Shown piece after piece: positions 24,801-32,806 of a DNA stretch of 64,000 nucleotides. How positions within the stretch are numbered: position 1 is the stretch's first letter; each line of letters starts with the position of its first letter. Where the stretch lies: IMG/VR virus record IMGVR_UViG_3300023179_006134, positions 22,037 through 86,036 of that record; one strand, written 5' to 3'. A program made the translations under genes and the position numbers. The notes under the pieces are model-generated. The model searched no databases. It saw only the letters and a program-made list of their open reading frames with translations, and was not told the origin of the DNA. The stretch is from a virus.

Positions 24801-26667
24801 TTGGAACATCCACAGTCGCATTTCCTACAATCTCAAATACGGGTTCTTTGGTTTCTACATAAGTCGAAGTTCTTACAGTTGATGATGTAGTGATTGGTTG
24901 AGTAATTCTTCTAAAAAATCCCCCTTGAGTTGTGAGAGTAAAAGAAGTAACTCCTTCATATTTAATAGGTGTATAGTTATTATTATCAGGATCTTCTGGT
25001 TTAAACTTATCAATTATTGCAAAGGCATTCAAGGATTCCTGAAATAATATACCAGCAAATCCACTTCCTTCTCCTTCTGCACCTCTACCAGTTAAACTTA
25101 AAATATGAGTTATATACGGAACCCAAGATTGATTTCCATCAAAAGCAGTATTTTGATTCAGTTCAACATTATCATTATTAATCATTCCAGCAGACATTCC
25201 AATAAAAAGATCGGATTGTTTATATTCTGGATTTGGAACAATTGTAATCGGACCATAAAGTCTTCCCCCCTTCAAAAATACTTCTCCTCCAAAATCACCA
25301 CCCAAAGGTCTTGCTCCAGGACCTACGGTTATTGCCTTTCCTGCAAATCCATCGGTTCTTCCTTCTACAATACCAACTTCAGGTATATTAAGTGATGGTC
25401 CATCAGTAAATAATGTTCCAAAATTACAATAAACTTCTTCATCGGCACGATATTGTGTTAAATCAAGGTAAACTCCAGGTTCAATTGTTGTCGTAATCGT
25501 ATCAAAACCGGGTCTTCGAATTACGTCTGGTTTTTTATTTTGTTTTCTTTCAACTTCTAAAATTGGAAGATTTAATAAATCAATACGAATATTATGTGGA
25601 CCTGCCTTTAATTCTTTTTTTGTTGGTCGCACCGCATCATTAAAACTTCCAAGATCAAATAATTGAATATTATCTACATATAATTTTGATACATTATCAC
25701 ACAGTCCTCTAAAAGTATATTCTCCATCGTATGGGAAATCTATATCCCAATCAAAAACAAAAAGTTTTCCTGCCTCATCAGTTCCACTTACATTTGATGG
25801 TGGAACAGGTGAAATCGCATATAGATTCATAAAATCACTCCACCTAAAGTCTGTAACGACATATGGAATGCTATATTTTTTACCTTCGGCAGTAATTGAT
25901 TTTGGTGGAGTTGATTTTGTCGTCCAAAATGGATTACTTGTTTTTAGAAGTGATTTTTGATAGGCATCAATCTCTTCACGAATTGGATCATTACCGACAT
26001 TTGTATAAGTTTCAGGTTCCCAAGGACCCAAATCTTCACCATTAGGTCCCCAATTTCTACCATATCCAACAGTAGTGTCTGGACAAATTTCATAATCCTC
26101 AAAATCATTTTCGTCTTCAAATGTTACAAAGGTTTCCGAAAGTTCACCGAGTTCTGAAGACAAAGTAGCACCACTACCATATTGACATTCATCAATTGCT
26201 TTTACTATAGGTGGATATTGATATCCAAACCCACCTGTAATTACATCAACGGCCAGAATCGCACCATCAACTCCTACGATTGCATTTGCCTGAGCACCAA
26301 CACCACCACCACCAAAAAATTGAATTCTTGGTGGACCTTCTCCACATTTTTTACGAGTCTGTATTCCACTACAAGTACTTGCAGAAGAAACAAGAACTTC
26401 TGGAGTCAGGGCATTAACTTCATTAATATTTAAATATTGAATTGAATTATTTGCATCTCTAAAAATAAAGGCAGTTCCAGGATTATCTTTTGCATAATCA
26501 TTTGCCTCACAAATACTAACTTCTACAACATACCCCAAAATCGGATCAATAAGTCCAACTTTAATATCATCCTTCGAAACATCCTTAAAAATCTGATCAA
26601 TTAGTTGATTGATTCTTGTGTTTTTAGTATCATATGATAATTTAAGAACCGATTTTTGAGTTGCCAT
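21832..26667 (-). CDS. Giant modular virion protein with PA14-like and DUF5648-like repeats
   Basis: A 1611-residue protein. At least four PA14-like modules share an F-x-WD/TWTV/IWNNV start, FPYDGEY/FPVTGDY, a DDN-type turn and GPHNIRIDL-type strand. A central stretch has two HFYTTN/EHFYTAD and GYSFEG/GYVSEG units, the DUF5648 repeat. A cysteine-rich section repeats CPPG-x-x-x-x-P-x-TG-x-C four times, then a PPGPT linker. PA14 domains commonly bind sugars, so a baseplate-attached receptor binder is likely. A late box lies at 26703-26710. Confidence 0.65.
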   Translation of the reverse strand: MATQKSVLKLSYDTKNTRINQLIDQIFKDVSKDDIKVGLIDPILGYVVEVSICEANDYAKDNPGTAFIFRDANNSIQYLNINEVNALTPEVLVSSASTCSGIQTRKKCGEGPPRIQFFGGGGVGAQANAIVGVDGAILAVDVITGGFGYQYPPIVKAIDECQYGSGATLSSELGELSETFVTFEDENDFEDYEICPDTTVGYGRNWGPNGEDLGPWEPETYTNVGNDPIREEIDAYQKSLLKTSNPFWTTKSTPPKSITAEGKKYSIPYVVTDFRWSDFMNLYAISPVPPSNVSGTDEAGKLFVFDWDIDFPYDGEYTFRGLCDNVSKLYVDNIQLFDLGSFNDAVRPTKKELKAGPHNIRIDLLNLPILEVERKQNKKPDVIRRPGFDTITTTIEPGVYLDLTQYRADEEVYCNFGTLFTDGPSLNIPEVGIVEGRTDGFAGKAITVGPGARPLGGDFGGEVFLKGGRLYGPITIVPNPEYKQSDLFIGMSAGMINNDNVELNQNTAFDGNQSWVPYITHILSLTGRGAEGEGSGFAGILFQESLNAFAIIDKFKPEDPDNNNYTPIKYEGVTSFTLTTQGGFFRRITQPITTSSTVRTSTYVETKEPVFEIVGNATVDVPRASAPSTIRNENVFNTVDYISKANRTLWRTNPAASLTSGLLDRYGVCPFDTSTAEAQVKSFAGIHTIIWNNVTFPVTGDYRIQIAVDDNVSLYIGETLIRKEGFYAPGKRNPDLDQVYTFNQGNYTIRAELENIEVGPIATRNPMVLAVNIETTFTTGEIVSPKSFNENPMGISVSIDAPPLPVPKEPAPIQTGRCPPNPIWSTRFPTSKEQWYPVRRTTGDPTKGTAWSKFMNRYAISPVPPFDTDETDRAGVNFTNTWTVELPYPGFYGVRGTVDNTGRVLIDGKEVSKLDPFTVSNPRLEKVYLEKGTHQIEVEVFNTPIERAFDIPIKVFSTRDWEISVPSTGPSVSDIILVDMLRYYTEDFSGPAGATHFYTTNPKEELLDENLLKPENSQGTAWKMFRKESTNVAETVPVYRLFNGGDHLYTIDGGEKSSAILAGYSFEGIVGLVYSQPGPNRIEVFRFYRPPGIGVFGPIPGEHFYTADTNEIPTLPALGYVSEGVAFYAPTAIPNAAPVNTNIETYGSGTNKDGVTYEGPALASYVPGLISPFFENTLTPTEEIQGKTWIMTWRNVDFPEDGKYNLTALADDLVIVRVDGIEVGRAKVFEDKRTFLFNATKGKKSVQLELSNIRIANTGFRENPVVTFVEIIKNSSVSKVAPLPWTTNPIGVSAILIPPPCPKLVKGKGIISRVIVDDPGNGYACPPGLKLNPITGKCEPPPKECPPGQILDPKTGECINICPPGEVYDKITKKCIKPPIDCPPGQEYDPVTQKCVDLPPGPTPPGPTPPGPTPPGTGELPPPPQYPVCLILDEVIVENPGINYNCGVDKLQIVPDNGVILDYVCDSFGRISRVKILDNGTCFPEYPSITMISDTGVNASFRPVFRVVRDPIDPALTRDNQKLIQVTDLVGLKQTGYIGGRPYYGAVFYENGIRYAGYYKTVGTLIRVYDTLQESITAEVTTAPSAIEKFGTDNNSNNPRLNIPGTPTNLI
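22432..22476 (-). repeat. Short tandem repeat coding PPGPT
   Basis: Three near-identical 15-base units code for a Pro/Gly linker (PPGPT repeated) after the cysteine-rich repeats of the 1611-residue protein. A flexible hinge, prone to copy-number change. Confidence 0.8.
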
Positions 26668-26702
26668 TATTTAAAATTCTTACTTTTTTCTTTCATAATA
26701 CA

Positions 26703-26710
26703 TATTTATC
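26703..26710 (-). promoter_or_regulatory. T4-like late promoter box
   Basis: GATAAATA on the minus strand, 36 bases before the ATG of the 1611-residue structural gene and overlapping the end of the gp5-like gene. Confidence 0.6.
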
Positions 26711-28406
26711 CATAATCTCTATAATCTACGTTTTTGGTTTCTGATGTCGGAGATGCATATGGAACTTCTTCTGGGGTAGTCACAGATACTGAATTTTGTG
26801 CGGCTGCTGCAACAGCAGGAATTCTTGGTAACTGCACTTCTTCACTACCACCAGAACCCTCCTGTAAAGTATAATAATCTGATGCAGGACAACTTAATCC
26901 TAAATCACAACCAAAAATATTTACACTCAAATTTGTAAAGTTCATTGCACCAGATAGACTTCCAGAAATTCCAGTTACAATTCCAGAGATGTCCGAAATT
27001 GTTCCACTCACATCGGACAGAAGTGATTGAATGTCTTCTAAAAAATTAGACACACTATTCAGAGAAGTATCAATTCCCTCTACAATTTGTGGAAGATTGA
27101 GTGCAATCATTTGCCCTGTTAAAATTTCCACAGAACAAATCGGAGTAGTTGTGGTATATCCATTTTGAATAATGGTTTTTGTATCAAGTGTAGAATTTGA
27201 TCCGGTTCCTGTCTGATCGTTTAAAAATCCCTGAACCTGACCACAGAGTCCATTTGTAATTTTACTGAATAAACAATTAATCAATTCTGTAATTTTTTCA
27301 CGAATATCAAAGAACTTAAATCTTAAGTTTGGTGGTATTATATCAGTTGCTGGTGCAAGAGCACAATTTATTTTTTTAAGAATATATTCTAAAATCTTAT
27401 CAAAAATTATTTTCAGATATTTTGCAATAATACAAGCAACATCTGCAATTAGTTTTTGTATGTCACCAATAAGAGTTGAGGCAGCATCGACATAACTTTG
27501 TGCTGTTTGTAGAACACTATCAATTTTCTTTGTAAGATTATCTATTTCTGTCTGAATTGCCTTCATTGCAGATTCAACCAAATCGCAAGGATTTAAGATT
27601 ACAATCTTTTCCAAATACATAGTATTTCTTTGTATATCGGCAACAGACATCAGATGTGGATTGTCTGGTTGCTCAATTGTTGCTCCTGGTTGCGTAGGAG
27701 AAGTTGGAGATTGAGATTCTGCTGCTTCTGCTTTTGTTGCGGCAACTGTTCTTTCTCCAACTAATGCTTCTGTTGCTGCTGGAGATAACCCTCTTGCTCC
27801 TGCTTCTGCTCTTGCTGATTGTGCCGCAGCAAGTTCTCTTGATGTTGGTGGTCTTGATGGATCTCTACCAAACTTATCTAAAGTTACACCAGATTTTGGA
27901 CTTGCTGGTTTTGCTCCAGGTTTTTTTGTTGTAAGTCCATCAGCAGGGACTTTGATATTAGGATCCGGATCACTTCCTTTTGCATATCCACTGAAAGGTT
28001 TATAATTCTCTGGTTTAGTATTCAGTGCTGTCTGGGCATTATTACCGAGCACTCCCATAATTACAGGAACTTGTTGATCGGCACCATCCAAGAAGAAACC
28101 AAATACAAAGTTTCCTTGACGAAGTGCCGAAGTTGTTCCAGATTTTGCCTGACCTCCACCCGCAGTAATCGGATACATTACCTGTGCCCAGGGAAGTTGA
28201 TCCGATGCTATTGACGTTTCTTCTTGATCGTGAAGACCAATGATACGAACTTTATATCTTCTTCCCCATCCAGGAACATTATTCTTATCATCAAATTTAC
28301 CAGAAACAATATTATCTCTCCAATAAGAATCATCGGCAATCTGTCCGATCCACCAATTAAAACTTGCTCCTAAAAATCCAGAGTTAAATAATGTTCCTTC
28401 GTTCAT
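26706..28406 (-). CDS. gp5: Baseplate hub protein with OB-fold (gp5-like)
   Basis: A 566-residue protein. Residues 1-130 match the OB-fold start of T4 gp5: GWGRRYKVRIIGLHD, LPWAQVMYPIT, LRQGNFVFGFFLDG, QVPVIMGVLG. The T4 lysozyme domain and needle are absent; instead there is an Ala/Pro/Ser-rich linker followed by a long helical region (residues 260-500). The neighbours, gp27-like upstream and a needle-like protein downstream, support a role in the central hub. Confidence 0.75.
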   Translation of the reverse strand: MNEGTLFNSGFLGASFNWWIGQIADDSYWRDNIVSGKFDDKNNVPGWGRRYKVRIIGLHDQEETSIASDQLPWAQVMYPITAGGGQAKSGTTSALRQGNFVFGFFLDGADQQVPVIMGVLGNNAQTALNTKPENYKPFSGYAKGSDPDPNIKVPADGLTTKKPGAKPASPKSGVTLDKFGRDPSRPPTSRELAAAQSARAEAGARGLSPAATEALVGERTVAATKAEAAESQSPTSPTQPGATIEQPDNPHLMSVADIQRNTMYLEKIVILNPCDLVESAMKAIQTEIDNLTKKIDSVLQTAQSYVDAASTLIGDIQKLIADVACIIAKYLKIIFDKILEYILKKINCALAPATDIIPPNLRFKFFDIREKITELINCLFSKITNGLCGQVQGFLNDQTGTGSNSTLDTKTIIQNGYTTTTPICSVEILTGQMIALNLPQIVEGIDTSLNSVSNFLEDIQSLLSDVSGTISDISGIVTGISGSLSGAMNFTNLSVNIFGCDLGLSCPASDYYTLQEGSGGSEEVQLPRIPAVAAAAQNSVSVTTPEEVPYASPTSETKNVDYRDYG

Positions 28407-28457
28407 TTGATGCTCATAGATATAATTTTTTGATTATGACTATTTAACATATTAAAA

Positions 28458-29807
28458 TCAATCATTTGTGAAAGATCCAGTTTTACCAAGTGAATCACGA
28501 ACCAAAGTTAATTTTGTATATCCACCCTTTAATACATTAATATAGTGACAGAGATCGGCAATCAAATACTTACCACCAAATTGTTTATTAAGTTCTTGAG
28601 TATTCTTATTTGAAAGTTCTGGAGAGTCTATAAAAATTATATCTCCTGCGTGTAAACTAAAATCTGCAGTAATCGTAATGTTTGTCTTGGTATTGAACAT
28701 TTGATTATATCTCATTACAGACTGATTTAAAATATTTTTTGGATCAAAATTTGGTTCTGTAGATTTTATAATTTGTTGTTTCGTATCTCCTGTGGGTAAA
28801 GTTCCTTTATCAACTAACATATATTGAGTTCTTGAGTATTCTTGTTTTTGACCCTCACGAATAAATCTTGGATTGAGTTTTGGAAGATTTTTTCCTGCAA
28901 GTTTAAGATTTTTTTCTGTTTCCTCAGACTCTTTGGTGATGACCTCATAATAACAATTAAAAGGGTCAAAAAGAATTGTTCTTGTTGAATAAGTTCCCAT
29001 TGATAATTTTGATTGAATATCACCACTTACATCATCAACACTATGTTCTAAAATTTTTGCAGAGTAACCAGAGGGAAGATTTTCACCCACACTGTCTGGA
29101 GTTTGATTATAAATGAAAGATTTCTTTTTTTCTTGACTTAATAAAGAATCAATAGATTTAAATTTAAATCCCTCTGAAGTCTCATAGAAGAAATATCCTG
29201 CAGTATTTTGTTTTGCTCCCTGAAGAGATGGAATTGATTTTTTTGCTAACCATAAAATAGAGTAAAAAGGTCTTTTTTGATTTCCAATAAAATTATAAGT
29301 ATTTTCTGTTACCTCAATATCCAATTTCTTTTCTGTTCCCAAATATTTTTTATCCGTTAAAATTTTTTTGACGTGTTCTGAAATTTTACCATCAAATCTT
29401 TGATTTATCTTTGTTTTATAATTTATAATTCCTTCTTCCGAAACCAAATCAAGAGTTACCACAGATTTTGTTGTGTCTTGTCCAACCGGAACAATTTGTG
29501 TTACAAACTGCTCAAACTCAAGTTTGACATCATTACCATCGGTGATTTTAATTTTAACTGATTCTGTTCCCTGAAGTGGAAGTCCTTCAATTAATGTTTG
29601 TGTGATTTGACCTTTTTGAATTGTTTTTCCGGTATCTACATAAATGATATTTGTGCGAATTGATGGTTCAAGAATACTTTCGTAATAATAAATATCCGTA
29701 ATTAAATCTACAATATCTTTTTGATCACCACCAGTATTTGACTCAATAATACATTGAGCAATATTAACTTCTCTGACTTGTCTTAATACAGTTTTTTCTG
29801 ATGCCAT
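28458..29807 (-). CDS. gp27: Baseplate hub protein, gp27-like
   Basis: A 449-residue protein of gp27 size. It has a strand-rich N-terminal domain (IAQCIIESNTGGDQKDIVDLI, YYYESILEPSIRTNIIYVD, GLPLQGTESVKIKI) and a later tube-like domain (FYSILWLAKKSIP, GYFFYETSEGFKFKSI), ending ADFSLHAGDIIFIDSPEL and YLIADLCHYI. These are the two tube-domain layers that form the hub ring linking the tail tube to gp5. Gene order gp5-gp27-tape measure agrees. Confidence 0.75.
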   Translation of the reverse strand: MASEKTVLRQVREVNIAQCIIESNTGGDQKDIVDLITDIYYYESILEPSIRTNIIYVDTGKTIQKGQITQTLIEGLPLQGTESVKIKITDGNDVKLEFEQFVTQIVPVGQDTTKSVVTLDLVSEEGIINYKTKINQRFDGKISEHVKKILTDKKYLGTEKKLDIEVTENTYNFIGNQKRPFYSILWLAKKSIPSLQGAKQNTAGYFFYETSEGFKFKSIDSLLSQEKKKSFIYNQTPDSVGENLPSGYSAKILEHSVDDVSGDIQSKLSMGTYSTRTILFDPFNCYYEVITKESEETEKNLKLAGKNLPKLNPRFIREGQKQEYSRTQYMLVDKGTLPTGDTKQQIIKSTEPNFDPKNILNQSVMRYNQMFNTKTNITITADFSLHAGDIIFIDSPELSNKNTQELNKQFGGKYLIADLCHYINVLKGGYTKLTLVRDSLGKTGSFTND

Positions 29808-29821
29808 TTAATTAATGTCTG

Positions 29822-32803
29822 TTATGCATTTGCATATTGAATATCATATGTTGTATCTATACTAGATGAACGACTCATACCACCAATTGAACCAGAATTT
29901 CCTGTTGGAATTGGTATTGGAACCATTTGAGGATTATTCATTACAATCACCGTCTGTTCTGCACCATCTTCATATCCCGCATAAGATTGAAGAATGCTCA
30001 TTAATTGTGTCTTAGTTTTTGCAGCATTCAAATATTCCAAGAGATTTGGTGCAAGGAAATCTAGTCCTTTTGTGGTATCAGAATCAAATACAAATTCTGG
30101 ACCCTTTTCACCAATCAGTGCTCTTGTTGGTTTTGTTACTCTTCCACCTTTTGCATATGCAACGTGAACGTGATCATAATGTATTGCATTTGTACTTGCC
30201 CCCCAATAATCTAATCCAACTTTTTTACCTTTAGCAATACCAAATCCAAGAGGAGTGTAAATCAATTGTTCTAGTGATGATCCATAATTTTGAATAATCT
30301 GTTTTGCAAATTCTAATTGCTGAGGAGTTCCTCTACCAACACCGTCATTTGAATAATCTCTTGCTCTATTTTTTCCGTGATAACCAGGATCACCCGAACG
30401 ATATGCACTAGTTACTTGTAATCCAAATTTTGAGGCAATTGGAGTAAATTGATCAACTGAACCAACTTTACCTGCCCCAAGAGTGCCTCCAGCACCGATG
30501 CTGCCGACAGTAAAACTTCCCTTTTCACCTTTTTGAAGTGCTGCAAAAATTCTTGAAGATTGTTGCCAACGATCACCTTCTATTCCCCAACCAATATATT
30601 TGTATGATGCGTCTTTAAGTTGCTGTTCAGTAGATTTTGGATCTAAGAATTGATTAAGGAGTCCATATTGCTTCAATTCTTCCTTAATCCACCTAACCTG
30701 TTCCCCATTAGATGCTTTTTCTAAAGGTTTTCCAAGAAATTTTTCAGCATTTACTATTCTTTCACGATTCCAACTAATAAGTCCTTTATTTGTTCCGGCA
30801 CCATCATTTAAAACCCAAGGAGTTCTTTGTCCCTTCCACCCAGATTCTGCCTGAACATTTCCAGCAAGAATTGAAGCAGCAAGCATTGGGAAACCCTCTG
30901 CCATAAACAATCTTGCCCCACCAACTGCTTCAGTAGCATTTCCACCACCACCCATATCATTACCCATTTCTTGTCCTGGAGATACTTTTTTTTCTTCAAC
31001 AGATTCTTTCAACATCAATTGCTTTTGCAATTCTTTAATCGCAGCATCAACCTTTGATGAAATAGTTTCTTCTAAAGATTTTGAGATTACATTTGTCATA
31101 TCATCACCACCAAACATTCCTGCCTCTACTTTTCCACCACCGGCATATCCGGCAGTCCCTCTAAAAGTATTCTGCATCCATCCAGACAATTCTTCTGCTG
31201 CCTTCATATAATCCACAGAACTTGGTTTTTCTCCAAGTTGTGCCTTGAGTGGAAGTGCAAAAAGTGCTCCAAAAGAAGGAGTTTTTGTTGCAGTATCATA
31301 AGAAGATTGCATATAACCAAGAGGGTTTACATTTTTACCCTTGTCCTTTGTTTGCACCTCTGGAAATATTTTTTCAATTTTTTTCTTTCCACCAATAGAA
31401 CCACCAGGTTTAACTTTTGTAACCTGAACCTTTACTCCTCTTTTAACAGGTTTCCTTGATATGGTTCTCTTAACTGCTCCTCCAACGATTTTATTACCTC
31501 TGGTTACTGGAGCAGGTCCACCTTCTGCTTGTTTCGCATATCCCATTCCCTTGGTTCCCTTATCACCAAAAAGACTTCCAAAGGAACCCTCTCCACCACC
31601 ACCAACTAAACCAAATGTGAGTGCGTTTAAACCTTCTCTAAATTGCTCACGAATTCTTGCATCAAATTTTGCAAGATTTTTTGATTGTGCTTTTTTACCT
31701 TTTTCGTCCAAAAATGGATAACGAATTAATTCAATTGCATATCTAAAGGGAGTTCCAACAATATCAAGAAGAGTACCAACTGTCCCCAATTGAAAACTAA
31801 TAAATTTTGCACCCTGATACATTAACCAACGAATTGGTTTCATAAGAGGATTTTTTTCACCATCATATGCTTTCTTAGCACCCTGTTCCATTCCAACTGA
31901 CATCTTTTTGAGTTGGAATGCACCTTCACCCAGAGCAGATGCAAGAAGTCCTGCACCGAGAATAATAGCAGCAACTGCACCGGTTCCTATTCCACCTGCC
32001 TGTGCTGCTGTTCCTCCTGCTGTTGCACCTCCTCCTGCTGCTGTTCCTCCCGATGTTGCTGCTTGTGTTCCTGCCTGTGCTGCCGTTTTTGCTCCTTGCC
32101 CAAGTAATCTATCCTTCACCAAATCCATTCCAATATCAAGAACTCCACCCTTACCCTGTCCGGCAATAGCAATGGAAGCAATAATCGCAGCATCAATCAC
32201 ACCACTTACAGCACCAGTAAAAGTATCAAAGATTTTTAATGAAAAGTCTCCACCAAAACTTTTCATAAATCCACGAGTCGCATCTATTGCCTTATATCCC
32301 CAGTCAATAAATGTGACTACCTTATCTAATATATTTCCACCCAAATCCATCATAAACTCCATCACATTTCCAATAATACTTACAATACCTACAAGTTTTG
32401 GAAGATGTGGTAAAAGTTTAATTGAAATATATCCAAGAAGAACTGAAAAAAGAAAGTTTTTAATTCTATCTAAAAACCCAAGTTTTGGTGCCGATGGCAT
32501 CTTCAGTTTTCCTTCTTTCTTTTCTTCTGGTTTTGCCTCTAACTTATTTTCTTGTTTTTCTGCTTCTTTTTTTTCTGTGAATTTTCTTTTCTTTTCAAGT
32601 TCCGACTGCTTTATAAGTGTAGAAGTCTGAATTAAATCACGAACCTTAAAGACTTGCTTTTTAATAATAAACAAATCACTTTTAAGTACACTAATGCTTT
32701 CTTCCTGAAGACTTTCTGTAGATATTTTTTTTGTAGATATAGATATTCCTGGTAAAAGTTTTGTTGGATTTATTTTTGCAGGAGATAATTTTGGAGTTTC
32801 CAT
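29822..32803 (-). CDS. Tape-measure-type tail protein with lysozyme and M15-like peptidase domains
   Basis: A 993-residue protein. Residues 1-130 are charged and coiled-coil rich; 130-450 contain membrane-like and Gly/Ala-rich segments typical of tape measures. Around residues 630-765 is a tail-lysozyme-like domain (MLAASILAGNVQAESGW, LISWNRERI, YIGWGIEGDRW). Around 780-890 is a peptidase-like domain with SAYRSGD, YHGKNRARDYS and a closing HYDHVHVAY, which resembles M15-type zinc ligands. Such domains open the cell wall during injection. A paralogue follows directly upstream. Confidence 0.7.
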   Translation of the reverse strand: METPKLSPAKINPTKLLPGISISTKKISTESLQEESISVLKSDLFIIKKQVFKVRDLIQTSTLIKQSELEKKRKFTEKKEAEKQENKLEAKPEEKKEGKLKMPSAPKLGFLDRIKNFLFSVLLGYISIKLLPHLPKLVGIVSIIGNVMEFMMDLGGNILDKVVTFIDWGYKAIDATRGFMKSFGGDFSLKIFDTFTGAVSGVIDAAIIASIAIAGQGKGGVLDIGMDLVKDRLLGQGAKTAAQAGTQAATSGGTAAGGGATAGGTAAQAGGIGTGAVAAIILGAGLLASALGEGAFQLKKMSVGMEQGAKKAYDGEKNPLMKPIRWLMYQGAKFISFQLGTVGTLLDIVGTPFRYAIELIRYPFLDEKGKKAQSKNLAKFDARIREQFREGLNALTFGLVGGGGEGSFGSLFGDKGTKGMGYAKQAEGGPAPVTRGNKIVGGAVKRTISRKPVKRGVKVQVTKVKPGGSIGGKKKIEKIFPEVQTKDKGKNVNPLGYMQSSYDTATKTPSFGALFALPLKAQLGEKPSSVDYMKAAEELSGWMQNTFRGTAGYAGGGKVEAGMFGGDDMTNVISKSLEETISSKVDAAIKELQKQLMLKESVEEKKVSPGQEMGNDMGGGGNATEAVGGARLFMAEGFPMLAASILAGNVQAESGWKGQRTPWVLNDGAGTNKGLISWNRERIVNAEKFLGKPLEKASNGEQVRWIKEELKQYGLLNQFLDPKSTEQQLKDASYKYIGWGIEGDRWQQSSRIFAALQKGEKGSFTVGSIGAGGTLGAGKVGSVDQFTPIASKFGLQVTSAYRSGDPGYHGKNRARDYSNDGVGRGTPQQLEFAKQIIQNYGSSLEQLIYTPLGFGIAKGKKVGLDYWGASTNAIHYDHVHVAYAKGGRVTKPTRALIGEKGPEFVFDSDTTKGLDFLAPNLLEYLNAAKTKTQLMSILQSYAGYEDGAEQTVIVMNNPQMVPIPIPTGNSGSIGGMSRSSSIDTTYDIQYANA

Positions 32804-32806
32804 ATC

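Noticed and set aside
31908-32630. A 240-residue plus-strand open frame
   Set aside because: It lies wholly opposite the 993-residue tape-measure gene, with low-complexity Pro/Ala/Cys composition typical of an antisense shadow.
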